Shown here: positions 1-13,485 of the stretch, piece by piece
How positions within the stretch are numbered: the stretch's first letter is position 1
Layout: each line of letters begins with the position of its first letter
From: Letharia columbiana
Taxonomy: Eukaryota; Ascomycota; Lecanoromycetes; Lecanorales; Parmeliaceae
Assembly (NCBI RefSeq): GCF_014066305.1
Contig: NW_023501036.1
Location: 1,747,501 to 1,811,500 of the forward strand
Reading direction: 5' to 3'
DNA length: 64,000 bases
Program-made: the position numbers and the translations under genes
The notes under the pieces: generated by a model
Told to the model about the DNA's origin: nothing
Databases searched by the model: none
Seen by the model: only the letters and a program-made list of their open reading frames with translations

Positions 1-2825
1 ATATTAAATCTATTAGAAATTAATTAAAAATTATTTAAATATCTAGACTATAATTTTTATTTATAATTATTTTTTATTATTTAATTTTAAGTAGATAATT
101 AATCTATTTTTTAAAAAGTATATAATATTAATATAAAGAAGTAGAGCGTAAATTAATATCTAATAAATTAAATCTTAGCGAGTCTTAATATTTTAAAAGA
201 GCTTAAAAGAGCGTCTCTAATAATATTACTTTTTTTAAAAGATTAATATTTATTTAATATTAAAATATTTTTATCTTAAAGTCGTTTAACTTATAGTATA
301 AAAAAGATCTCTTTATATTAACCGCTAGTATTAATATATATAATAATTTTTAAATCTTAATATAATTAATAATATAATAATTAGAATAATAATAAGAAAT
401 ATTATATCTTTATTAGAGTTATCGATAAGTTAATTATATTTACTTAAACTTAATTCTTATCTTCTTTATTATCTCTAGCTTTTTTAAAATTTCTTATTTA
501 TTAAAGTAACTCTAATATTATCTAGAAGTTTTTTTAAGATTAATTAAATAATATACGCTATATAGAGAATATATTATAAATAATCTAAGAATTTAAATTC
601 TTTAATATTAAGCGAGTTATTTATTACGAAAATAGAAAGATAAGTAATTAAATTATTAAAGAGTATACTATTATTATTAGCGTTATTAGTTATAAATCTA
701 AATATATAAAATTAAATCTTATATTCTATAAAAATTAAATTAATAATACTTATAAGTTTCTAGCTAGTATATTTATCTTCGATATACTTAAAGTCTATAA
801 GAATCTTATATTATTACTAATTAATATTAATAAAAAAAATTAAAATTATTATAAATAATTAGCGATTATAAAATAATTAATAATTTAAAATTAGAGAGAC
901 TTTAATATTATTAACTAGTAAATTCTTTAATAATCTTATCTCTAACTCTATAGCTTTTCTTATTAGCTAATTCTTTATAATAAATATTAACTTTAATTAT
1001 ATATTAAAATCGAGATAATATAAGAGTTATAATATTTTAGAATTATTAGTAACTATAAATAAAATACTAATATTTACAATCTAATAATAAAATTATTTTA
1101 AGAAGTCTTCGCGTATAAGCTTTCGATCTTCTAATATTATAAGAGAATCTTAATATTATCTTTTCTAGAGTAAATAGTAAGCTAGATATTCTATTTATTA
1201 TTTTATTTATTAATAATCTATATCGTCTAATTTAGAAATATATTTAATTTTTATAACTATCGACTAGGTTCGTTTATTATAAACTACTTAAATTAGATTT
1301 TTTAATATATTCTTTAAACTTAATATATACTATTATATTATTTATTTTATAATCTATAAATAAGTAAATTAGAATCTTATTATAGTAACGATAAATAATA
1401 TATAGCTTCTCGAAATCGATAAGTATATATTCGTTAAATTATATTTACTTCTAGAATTTCTTAATTTCTAAGCCTTAATAGATAAGTTAATAATCGCTAT
1501 TAAATTTAAATTAATTTTATATAATCTATATTATCTTTATTTATTACTATATCTATCATTTTTTATTATTAATATTAAAAAGAAAGTAAGATTTATTATT
1601 ATCTTTACGTCGAAATATACTTATCGATATCTTATACTAAGTATTATCGATTAAGAAAGTTAAATCTACGCTAAATAAAGATCTAGTTAATATTTTAAGA
1701 TTAAGATATTTAAAGAGAAATTAAAAGAGATATATAAATAAATAAAATATTAGAAATAAAATAAGATTAATATTTAATATATAAATTCTATCTTCTCGCT
1801 ATAATAGAAACTTATATTACTTTAATAACTTATATCATTTTAATAATATATCGCTATATTATTTTCGATATTTTAAATTAAAGATTAATTCTTTCTAATT
1901 AACGTTATAATTAATAACTATATATTTAAAAATATATAATAACACTAATATAGAATTAATATTTAATTTTATTAATTTAAAACTCTAATTAGTCTAGCTA
2001 TTAACGCTTCTCTACTTAATATAATATATACTTTATTTACTTTAATACTAGTACTTATTCGCTATTATATTATTTTAATTATTAGAATTAAAAACTATAT
2101 CTATTTAATTAATATTCTAATCGCTAATTATATTAATAAAAGTATATATTAATATCTTAAAATTATTAAAATTATTTTATTAGATATTAATATAGAATTA
2201 AAATCTAATTTAAGCGCTTTAATAATTTAATTAATTAAACTAGTTATTATCTAAATCTTTTATATATAAAAATTAAATCTTTTATCGCGTTAAAATTATT
2301 TTTAAATATCGATATCTTTTTTATTAATATAACTCTCTCTCATTTAAGTAATATTATAATATCTTTTACTTAAGCGTTAAAATATTAAAATATCGTATTC
2401 TTCGCTTTTAATTAAGCGATATTATCTTTAAGCCAATATCTTTAATCTTATAAAAATAATAATTAGTTTATTATAGATAAAGGCGAAAAAGAAATAATAT
2501 CTCCTTCTATCTTTATAATAGAAGAAGAGAAGAAAGTAAGTAAATTAATTATAAGCTATATGCGATCTAATATCTAAGAATAACGAATTAATAAAGTTAT
2601 AATATTAAAATAAAGAGCTCTTCTTATAACTAATAAATGTGAGATTAAATAGAAATTAATTAAATTAATAAGATTATCTTTAGTAAGTATATCGCGTATA
2701 TAAAGAATATCGAAATATATGAAATATAAGAGAGGGCGTATATATGCAGCTATGAATATCTAAAGTACATTTGAAATATAGAAAGAAGCGCTTATATATA
2801 GCTCTATAATACGTATTTTAAAAAA
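1..2825. other. AT-rich stretch with no recognisable element
   Basis: The most heavily mutated part of the block. I see no tandem array, terminal repeat or ORF here. Around 2480-2550 there is a purine-rich patch, and from about 2630 the sequence keeps TG and CA dinucleotides again, which marks the approach to the less-mutated TIR-like end at 2826. Confidence 0.6.
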
Positions 2826-3465
2826 GCATCTATAAATCTGAAAAGTTTCTACAAAATTTGAAATTACTAATCGCGCGTTTATCGCGGAAATTATAAAATT
2901 CGTTAAATTAGTAAATCTAATTAGAATTCGTCTAAATTCTATCGATTTAGTAAATCTAATTAGAATTTATCTAAATTTCGTCGGTTTAATAACTATCTTA
3001 ATCTTTTTTATTAGTTCTATTAGTTTAATAGCAATACGTATAAAAAAAGAAAAGTTTTAATAATCGACGTTGCGATGATAAGATTCTATAATAATAAATA
3101 TTAACGCTAACTTAAATTTAGCTACGGAATTAAATAATTTAATAAAATTAATCGCGTAGATAATACTCTAATATAGCGTATAATAATACGTATATTAATA
3201 ATAATATATATTAATATTATATATATATAGAATAATACTTATCTATAGAGTATATTAGAGTATATTACGTAAAATTTTTAAAGTTACTAAAAATTTTTAA
3301 AGTTGCTAAATTAATAGAACTAGCGAAAAGAATTAGAATAGTTATTAAATTAGTAAAAAGAGTTAAATATAGATAAAGTCTACTAAATAGACTAAATCGT
3401 GCTTATAATGCGGACTCGGCGAAAATCGTGCGGAAAAGGAACTTTTTAGATTTATAGATAAGAAG
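2826..3465. mobile_element. Fold-back/MITE-like inverted-repeat element
   Basis: The left arm (2826-3040) and the right arm (about 3298-3465) are partly inverted copies. The outer ~25 bases share the motif ATCTATAAATCT followed by AAAAGTT, read inward from each end. Further in, 2988-3040 matches the reverse complement of about 3298-3345. The left arm holds subterminal repeats of about 40 bp around GATTTAGTAAATCTAATTAG. The 640-bp length, inverted arms and lack of coding sequence fit a MITE or fold-back element, but the arms also match distant ends at 7706 and 26797, so this may be a rearranged piece of a larger transposon. Confidence 0.5.
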
Positions 3466-4752
3466 TCAATTTCTTTTTCTAGTTAGCTTTCTAATTAATG
3501 TTTAGACTTAATTTATCTTTAAATAGCATTTTATTCTAATAAGATTTTAGTTATATAATATTAGTTAGCTTAATAATAAATATTTAATATTATTCTTTTC
3601 TAATTTACTCTCTTCTTTCTTAAAAATTCTTTCTATTATTATAGTATTTATATTATAATATACTTATTTATTATAATACTATCTATATCTAAAGAAAATA
3701 AAATTATTTTCTCTATACTCTATAGTTAAATTAAATTAATAGTATTATTTTTATAAAGTAAAAATATACGCTTAATAGCGCTATATCTTTTAATATAATA
3801 ATTAATTATAATATTAATTATAGTTCGTTAATATATAGTATTATTATCTATTAAAGTTATTAACTTAATAATTATAAAAGCTTAGAAAATTATTAATAAT
3901 TTACTAACTACTAATTTAGATTTATCTAAATTATCGAAGTAAAGTAAAGATAAGACTTTATAAAGGCGAAGATTAGAAGATTATACGCGAAGTTTAAAAA
4001 GTATAATTATAAATAAGAAAAGTGCGTAGTTATATTAATATACGTATATCTAAATTAAATAGTAAATTAATTATATATACTAATTATATTATTACTAATT
4101 AAACTTTAAAAGCTTATATATTAAAGAAAATCCGCGGATAGTAGAAATTAATAAATTTAATTATTTTTTAAATTATATTCGCTCGAGTAATAAAGAAGAT
4201 CTTAATTTATATAGCTCTAAAATCGATTAATTCGCTTCGAATTTAAACCTCTATATTATATATACTTTAAGAAGCTATAAAGATAAAATTAGCGAGTAAT
4301 TTTAATAATATAATTTACTCTCTAGTAATTATAAATAAAGAAAATTACTAACTAATATCTAGCGACTTAATTATATATATTTTATATAAAAAGAATTACT
4401 TTATAATTAAAAGATATATAGCTTCTTAAATAATTATAATAAAATATAAGCTTATAAATAATAATATAGTATTATTAAAGTCTAGATATAGTTTTTATAA
4501 AAAGAAAATATATAATAAATAAAAGAAAAACTATTCTAAGTTGAGGATAAGATATTCTAATTATTATTCTACTTATTACGCTTAATTAATAATATTTAAC
4601 TATTATACTTAATCTAATAACTTTATATATTTTATATTTATAGAATAAAACTTCTTAAATTAATTTAAATATAGATATACGCTTATAAAAATGCTACTGC
4701 TTTAATAAAAGAGGCTTCTCGTTCTAAAATCTATATTAAATCGAAGGTTATA

Positions 4753-5117
4753 TCCCTATATCTAATAGTTTTAATTCTTATAATTACTACTAGTATCGCG
4801 ATTAAATTTATATAATAATAATACGCCTTTCTTATTAACGGGTATTTCTATATCTAATAGCTTTAGTTCTTATAATTACTATTAATATCGCGACTAAATT
4901 CATATAGTAATAGCACGTCTTTCTTATTAGCGAGTATTCCTATATTCGATAGCTTTAGTTTCTATAGTTATTATTAGTATCGCGATCAAATTCGCATAAC
5001 AATAGTACGTCTTTCTTATTAACGGGTATTTCTATATTTAATAACTTTAGTTTCTATAATTATTATTAATATCGCGACTAAATTCGCATAGTAATAGTAT
5101 ATCTTTCTTATTAACGA
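4753..5117. repeat. 92-bp tandem repeat, about four copies
   Basis: The marker ATCGCGA recurs at 4795, 4887, 4979 and 5071, exactly 92 bp apart. Around it the segment TTTAGTTYCTATAATTA upstream and TCTTTCTTATTAACG downstream are conserved between units. Differences between units are mostly C/T and G/A transitions, consistent with RIP after the array formed. The source could be a minisatellite or a repeat-encoding part of a former gene or transposon; 92 is not a multiple of three, which argues against a coding repeat. Confidence 0.85.
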
Positions 5118-6517
5118 GTATATTAATAATCGTAAATAGCTGAAATACGATAGAAAATAGTAGGCGACTTTTAGCAATATCCGGTCTTAAATCTATAGCT
5201 TTTTTATCTCGTCTAAGAGTAAAGATATTTATATCTAGAATTTGAAGTAAGTATATTTTAATATATAGTTATTAAATATCTAGATATAAATCTTCTAGTT
5301 AAAAGATTAGTTTCTTTAGAGTTAACTAGTATAATTATAATAATAATTAAAAGTATAATTATTATATTATATAGCGTAATTTAATAGATTAAATTTAATA
5401 GACTTCGCTAGTATAATACTAGATAGATTTTAAAATATTAAAACTATAAGTAGAAATTCTCTCTTTCTTTCTTTCTTAATATCTTAAATATTTTCTCTTA
5501 TTAATATTTTATATTATAACTATTTTATCTTATTCGTCTTAATCTAACTTAATAATAATATATCGTTGATAATTGTTAATTTTAATAGTAATTCTATTAT
5601 ATCACCGTTATATAGAGATAGCGACGTCGATTTACATATTAAGTCGATTTATTTAAAAGATAATATAAATCTTAATAATCTTCTTAATAATATAAATAAT
5701 TAGCCGGATAATCGCCCGTTTAATCTTCATATTAAGGTTTTAAGTTAAAAGAAAATTTTAAAGTCTTTTAGTTATAAAAAGATAATTACGAAAAAAATCG
5801 AATAGAATAAACCTTTAGTTATTCGCGCTCCCGATATAAAGATTATAAGAAAGAGTATATTAAGGTCTTCACTTATAAAGACTAAAAATCGATATTAAAA
5901 GTAAGAAAGTAAGTATAGTAATATAATATATTAACAAGTAATACGTATATATAATTAATAATATTTTAGCTATTACTTTACGAGAGATTAAAAGATATTA
6001 GAAATTAACTAATTTACTTCTTTTAAAAAGACCTTTCGCTCGTATAATATAAGAGATTGTTAATACGATATTGCCATCTTATTATACTATACGAATTTAG
6101 GCTTCTATATTAAATGCGTTATAAGAAGCTATCGAAGCGACTCTAATATCGAAATTTCATTATATATTAGCTTTCTATTAAGTCGTTATTCTATTAATAA
6201 ATTATATAATTAATAATCTCTACACTATTTATAATAAAAGAGTTATATTAATAATTAAAGATATAAAGCTTATATGAATAATACGTTAATATATAATAAA
6301 AGGAAGTACGTAAATAATAAGAATAAGATAGTTAAAAGTGCTTTACTTAGATAGAAGAGAGTTAAGATATTTAATATAAAATAGAATTCTAATTATCTTT
6401 CTAATTATCAAAAAACGTATAAATTTATTCTTCTAATAACGATCTCTTTATATTTCCTTTATTAGCGAGAACTTCTTATTCGAATAAATATATAGCTAAT
6501 AATTTCAATACGGAATA

Positions 6518-6610
6518 TAAGATCTCGAATTCTCGAACTTTAAAGTATCGTAAGCTAAATAATAACTATAAATAACCTTAATATAAATTAAATCAAGAGT
6601 AAGAATCTAA
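6518..6610 (+). repeat. 93-bp LTR-like direct repeat, copy 1
   Basis: This segment and 7166-7258 are diverged direct copies of equal length 648 bp apart. Both begin TAAGATC, share TAAGCTAAATAATA and TTAATATAAATTAAAT, and carry a TATAAA-like core (CTATAAATA or CTATAAACG). The preceding bases (TATAAGATC) could be a decayed TGTAAGATC LTR start. The pair bounds a possible short non-autonomous LTR element of about 740 bp. No target duplication could be assigned. Confidence 0.5.
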
Positions 6611-7165
6611 ATATAATCTATATTATCGATGAGGAGATCGCTAAGAAAGAGATAGCACTTAGTATTAACCTATATAAATGGAATATAGTCGAACTATAAA
6701 ACGCGTTTATAAATTGAATAAGAATTCGAATAATTTATAAATATGGATTTTTTCTACGAAAGCTTATTAAGACAATCTACGAGAGTATAAAATTTCTATT
6801 ATCTCTATATTCTTATATCGTCAATAGCTTTATCTATAAAGATATTTAATAAGATAAAGATATCGAGAATAAAGATCTATTGATAAATATTTCTTTCTAA
6901 TTTATAAAAGTACGCTTAAAATTCAATTAAATATCGGGAATTAGAAATTTATATTTAATTACTATAAAGCATTATTTTAACTCTACGTAAAGTCTAAGAT
7001 TCGAGATCTAGATCGTAAAATCGACTATATCTATTACGCGTATAAGAGAAGAGAGAAGTATTAAATATAAGTGAGTAAAGGAACGCTTAGGGCGTAATGG
7101 TAATTACTTTAATAAAGAATTTTAAGCGATAATATTAATTGCGTATACATATCGAGAGTATAAAA

Positions 7166-7258
7166 TAAGATCTTGGATTCTCGGATCTTATAGTATTATA
7201 AGCTAAATAATAGCTATAAACGAACTTAATATAAATTAAATTAAAAGTAAGAATTTAA
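7166..7258 (+). repeat. 93-bp LTR-like direct repeat, copy 2
   Basis: Direct partner of 6518-6610. The differences are almost all transitions, as expected if both copies decayed separately under RIP. The DNA between them (6611-7165) keeps more CG, CA and TG than its surroundings and has no ORF. Confidence 0.5.
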
Positions 7259-7705
7259 TATAATAGCGGGAATTTAAGATATTATTCGTAAGATTAAAGA
7301 AGAAAAAGTTAAAAAGTTAAGAAAGAAAGATAAGAGTAAATTTGATAGAAATATTAAAGCTAATAAGAAGGAAGATTCGAAGAAAAACGTATATCTAACG
7401 AATATAAATATCTAAGATACGAACCTTAATCGAGAAGTACTATCTATTTCTAGGCATATTTATAAATAGAAAATACTTATCGCGTAAAAAAGATACCGTA
7501 GCCAAAAAGAATCATATCTTGAAATCGATTATAACTTTTAATAGAAATATTAAAGAGGCTTATAAGATAGATGGCGTAAATGACTAAAAACTTAATAATA
7601 TAAAGTTATCGCTTTACTATCATTAAGTATAAGAAGTAGCTTTTATAAAGAATTAAGAGATCGACGATAAAGAGTTATTAGATAATATATTAGTAAGTCT
7701 ACTAC

Positions 7706-7830
7706 ATCTATAAATCTAAAAAGTTTCTTTTTCATTTTAATATAAGTACGATTTAGTACGATTTAGTCTATTAAGAGACTTTTATTATATTTAATTCTTT
7801 TCGTTAGTTTAGTAATTAAATATAGTAAAC
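7706..7830. repeat. TIR-like end matching 3300-3465 in inverted orientation
   Basis: Starts CATCTATAAATCTAAAAAGT and continues through GTACGATTTAGTCTATTAAG and TTCTTTTCGTTAGTTTAG. Reading the reverse complement of 3300-3465 gives the same series of blocks in the same order. The two ends therefore face each other as inverted repeats about 4.2 kb apart, or are left and right ends of two copies of one transposon family. Confidence 0.55.
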
Positions 7831-10800
7831 TTCGCGTTTAGTAAGCTAAGATAGTATTTATTCGAGTTAATTAGATTTTAAAGCGACTATAAGCTATTAA
7901 TTTAATAGTATATATTTAAAAATTCGAGAGACTATACGTAAGATAGATTTTTTAAATTATTTAAGATAAATAATATTATTAATAATAATAATATCTATTA
8001 AAAAGTTTAATTCGACTAATTAAATATATATTAAGAAGATTTTCGAGATTATTCGAGCTAAATAGTATTATTAATTATAATAATATCTATAAAAATTCTA
8101 GATTAGCTAGTCTCGCTAGTAATATTAATATTTATAGCGTATTTAAATTAAACGATATCGTCGATTATAATAACGTCTCTAGAGTATTTAATTCGAATTA
8201 AACTCGATACCTCTAGATATCTAATAAAAGTTATCGATTTAAGATTTATCGCGATATCTTATTATAATATTAATAATATTTATAATCTCTAAGATATAGA
8301 TTTTTAAATAATTAAAATTTTAAGCGCTATAGCGGTATTTAATTCTTTATTAATTCTTATTTAATTCGCCTAGTAGATAAAGAGACTAACTCTTTCTATT
8401 CTATTTACTACGCTATATATTCTTTATATTTTTTCTTTTTATTTAATATAACTTTATTAATTTATAAATACTTATTCTCTTTATAGATTATCTCTTTTCT
8501 TATTCGCTATAGTAAAGCTATAGACGATATATTAAAGTTTAATCTTTTTTATTTATTCTCTCTACTTATCGAGACGCGAAGTATTTATACTTCGAGCTTA
8601 GAGAGATTTAAGTTCTAATTATTATTTATTAAATCGATTTCTTTCTATTTAATTATTTTATATATTAATTATTTCTTAATAACTCGCGAGATTCTCTTAT
8701 TATCTTCGATTAGACTTAAATTTAATCTCTTAAATAATTTAATATTAGCGAATCTTAGTATAACTTCTCTTAAGGCGCTTACGAAGCTCGATTTCTCGAT
8801 AATATTATTTAGCGAATTCTTATATAGAGTTATTTAATTTAGAGAGATCTCTATATCTTTCTTATTAATCTAAAATATATCTTTAGAATACGCTATCGTA
8901 ATATATAATATATAATAAGTCTTTTCTATTATCTTATATCTCTTTAGAACTTCTTAATATACTTATATATTTCTAAGAAGTATTATAATTATATAAGTAG
9001 TGAAATAATAGTAAAGAGCTTATCTTCGACTTTCTTATTATTTTATCTTTTAATATAAAAATATCTAGAATTATAGTTCTTTAGATTATAATAAAAGGGC
9101 GATTATTATAAGAATTATAATATTATCGAATAAGAGTAATTAAAGATACTTACTTCTTTATCTAAATTCGAGAAATACTCTCTTACTATAAAAGAAAATT
9201 TTATATAATAATATAACTATTAATTAAAATAAGAAGTATTTTTATTCTAGAGACTATTAGCTAAAGAAGTTAATTAATCTAAATTTTATAAAATATATTA
9301 TATTCTATTTATTTTATAAATCTTCGATATATAAATTAAAGGTCGACTAATAAGTCGCTAACTATCGTCTTTATATCTTTAAGCGATAACGTTATATAGA
9401 CCTTAAGATAAGATTAAATAATATCTCGAATTTTCTTTATTAGAGTTAAACGAAAATCGCCTATATAGTTCGAAAAGCTATATTCTTATTAGAAAGAGCT
9501 TAAAGTATTAATAATAATAATTAGTTAAGAGATATTAATATCTTTCTTCGCCTCGAAAATATATAGATTAATTATCGATACTTTATATAAATCGAGTATT
9601 CTTATAGAGTTATTATCTTTAATTCTTTTTATATTTTAATTATTACTTAACTAAGCGCGTTAATATAATACTTTAACTAAGAACTTAGCTCTTAAAGATT
9701 TAGATATTTAAGATCTTTATTAATTATAATTATTATAAATAAGATAACTCTTATCATCTCAAATATATTAAGATACTCTTTCTTAATATTATAATCGCGC
9801 TTTTCTTATTATATTAAATTATCTTAAAGCGCGATCTAACGATTATCTTTATTTAAGTTATCTTATAAAGTATAATCTATATATCTTTCTTTATTCTAAT
9901 CTATTAATAATATATAATTTAATATTATTAGAGACATTAATAAAGCTTTAAATTTCTCTTATTTTATTTAATAGATATATTAATAAAAGGCTTAAACGAG
10001 CTATATATTAATAATGCGACTTTAATATAATAGCGTCTAACGACTCTATTTAACGTAATACTTTTTAATATCAAATTATTTATAGCGATTTAGTTATTAT
10101 TCTACTATACTTAGAATATATACTTATTCTTATATTAAAGCTCTTATATAAAGTACTCTAGCTTTCGTTATTATAAAGACAATTTCTCTTAATAAGTTAT
10201 TTTCTATCTCGACTTAGTATATATTTATTAATCTAGATATTTAATTATATAGTATATTCTTACTTCGCTTTATTAATTCTAATTCTTTATCGCTAATAAG
10301 AATTATTTTAAATTCTATAGTTTATATTAGCTAGTTTATATTAATATTACTTAATTTTAAAACTAATTAACTAATAATTAATATTATTATTCTTTATTTT
10401 AGATTTAATAATCTTAATACTTAATCGAGATTTAAATAAAAGTTTTTCTATCGCTTTCTATTAAGATATTAACTCGATAGAAGATATAGATTAAATAAGA
10501 ATATATCGAGTTTACGATCTTCGCCTTTATCTTTAACTTTAAAAGAGAAATCTTTTCTAATATCTATAATAGTATATAAAATTAAGAGAGTATTATTAAT
10601 ATTAAGAGAGAGCTTCATTATATATAATAATTATAATTATTAATAACTTCTTTATCTTCTCTAAACTAATAGAGTTATTTAAGAATTTATTATCGTCGTA
10701 ATTAGATACTATATATATACTCTTCTTAAGCTTATATATTCTATAACGTTTAGACGATCTAGAATCTATCTATCTATATTCTTTAACGCATCTTTTTCTC

Positions 10801-13485
10801 TTATTAATCTTCTTTATTTTACTCGCTTTCTATTAATATATAATTAATAATATCTTCGCGAATAAGTAGACTATAATTTATATTTTCTATCTTCTTAGCT
10901 TTCTTCTCTCTTCTAGCGTTTTTAGCTCTCTTTATCGCTATTCTCTTTTTTATATTCTATTTTAAAGTTTTTATAATCTCTATAATTTAAACATAGTAGA
11001 CTTATTTAGTAGAATATAAAGTATTATAAATCTTCTATTATTATTAAAAGTTAGAATAAAATTAATATTAAACATTAAAGATAATAATAAATAAAATATA
11101 AAAGTAAATATATTTAAATAGATAAAAAAATAAAAGAATAAAGAAAAGTTATTAACTTAAAAAGGGGGGCTATTAATTAACGCGTTTTTAACTTATTTAA
11201 ATTAAAGCGCGTCAAATCTCTATTTAAATTCGACTATCTATTTAACTTAAATACTCTATTTAAACTAAATAACATTTTCGCTAATAATCTCTATTCGAAT
11301 TAAATAAATTTTTTATTAATAATTAACGTTAAGTTAATTATTATTTATTATTAAATATTATTACTCTAATTATACTTTCTTATTTACTTTTTTATTCTTA
11401 AGTATTTTTCTATAAATAATATCTATTTTAGTATATATAATTATAGATCTTCTAGTATAAATACTTATCGATAATAATTACTTCGATATATTAATAATAT
11501 ATTTTATTTCTTAGATAGCGTTATATATAAAGCTATAATTTACATAATTATTAATAATAATATTATTATAAACTTTATAACTATTAAAAATAACATATAA
11601 TTCTTTTTAATAATTTAAAGCTATTTTATATATAATAGTATATTTCTATTATAATTAATATCGTCTTTTTATAATCTCTATTAATAAGAATATAGAGGTT
11701 AAATATTAGCTTTAGCGTCTTTTATATTATCTCTCTCTATTTAATAAAGATTATATATTTTTTTTAATCGAAGTCTATTAAAATATAATCTATAAAGAAA
11801 ACTTATATTAACAAATTTTCTAGAAGTTATTTAAGTTTAATATTATTAAATAACGCGAGACGCTAGCTATATTAAAGATAAAGGTCTTATATTATATAAA
11901 GTATAAAGAGATATTTAGAGAAAGTAAAGATTATAGATTATTTTAATAAGATAAACTTTTTATATTATAGAATTTCTCGAAATTAATTAAGTTTTAAAGA
12001 ATATAACAATTATAATATAAATATCTAATTATTTCTTATATATATATATATTATAACTTTAAATTCTTTCGCTAATAGCGAGAATAATCGACTTAAACTA
12101 TTATATCGCTTTATATATTTCTCTTAATATCTTTATTATCTTTTTCTTTTTTTAAGATAAATAATCTCTTCGCGTATTAGTAATAGTAGATATATATAAA
12201 AAATAAATATTTATTTATCTAATATTCTTTAATTATAAAGAATATAGAATTCTAATCTCGCTTATATATCGATAATATAATTATCTTAAACTTTCGAGAA
12301 TAATTAATCTTAATATCTTTATTATTAATATAATATATAATTCGATCTATTATAGCGTTATATACTTTATCTTCTTTTAATATATTTATAAATATATCGA
12401 AATCGATATTATTTATTATAACGCGAATTAATATCTAAATCTTAATAATATTAAGAGATAATATTAGCGTATTAATTATAGTTCTTTTTAAATATATATA
12501 GAAACTAGCTTAATTAAAGATATATAATTATAATATAAAATCGATATTATTAATAGAGATAGATTATTTATTTAGTCATCTATATTTATAAGTCTATATA
12601 TATATATAATTAATTTTTATAGCTATATCTAATTTATAATTATTTAATTATTCTCTTAAAATATTAGATATAAAGACTCTCTAAAAGATATTCTTTAATT
12701 ACTTAAAGGTCTTATCGAGCTTTATTTAATTATAGAGAATATTAAGCGCGCTCTTAATTAGATATCTCTTTTTATCTCTTATTTTAAAAAGAAGCGAATC
12801 TTTTTATAGTTAGACTCTTCTATTATTAAGTTATATAAGATAATTAATATTATTTAAATTCTTAAATTAATATTAATATAGAATAATTTAGATAAAATAG
12901 ATAAAGATAACGTGACGCTAACTTATAAAGACTTATATTTTATATCTAAGATTAATTAAATTATAGAATTCTAAAAGAAGTAGAATAATTCTAGAGAAGA
13001 ATATATTAGAAAGAATATTATAGAATTAATAGAGATTCTAATTTAGAAATAGATCTTACGAGTCAACCTTTATTTAATAAACTCTATTATATTATTTATT
13101 CTATCTATTTAGAGAATTAATTAATAATTAAATTAAATAATCAAAGTTAAATAATATAATATAAAGTCGAATTATACTATATATTATTTAGATATTTAAA
13201 ATATCTATTTAAGAATAATATATATCTCTCTTAATCCCTCTATCTATCGTATATCTAAATTATCTTATCTTTTACTTCTTTACTTATATCGTTATTCTTA
13301 TATCTATTATAAATATTAACTCTTCAAGTTAAATATCTTTTATTTAATCTTTTTATTTAAAATCTTCTTATCTAGATCTTATAAGTTATTTAATATTAAA
13401 TTATAATTATATATTAAAATAGTATAGAAGCTTTAGAATAATCGAGTATACTTATAAATAGCGTATCTAAAAAGATAATATAGTA
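7831..13485. other. AT-rich stretch, one polypurine tract, no genes
   Basis: No ORF and no clear tandem array. At about 11157-11166 an AAAAAGGGGGGC tract precedes TATTAATTAACGCG. A purine tract just before a T(G/A)-starting boundary is the usual layout of a polypurine tract and 3' LTR start, and G-runs survive RIP because they lack CpA/TpG. I could not find the matching 5' LTR. Confidence 0.35.

Noticed and set aside
1..100. Telomere at the left edge
   Set aside because: No TTAGGG or CCCTAA repeats are present.
4753..5117. CRISPR array
   Set aside because: Units are contiguous tandem copies without unique spacers, and the genome is eukaryotic.
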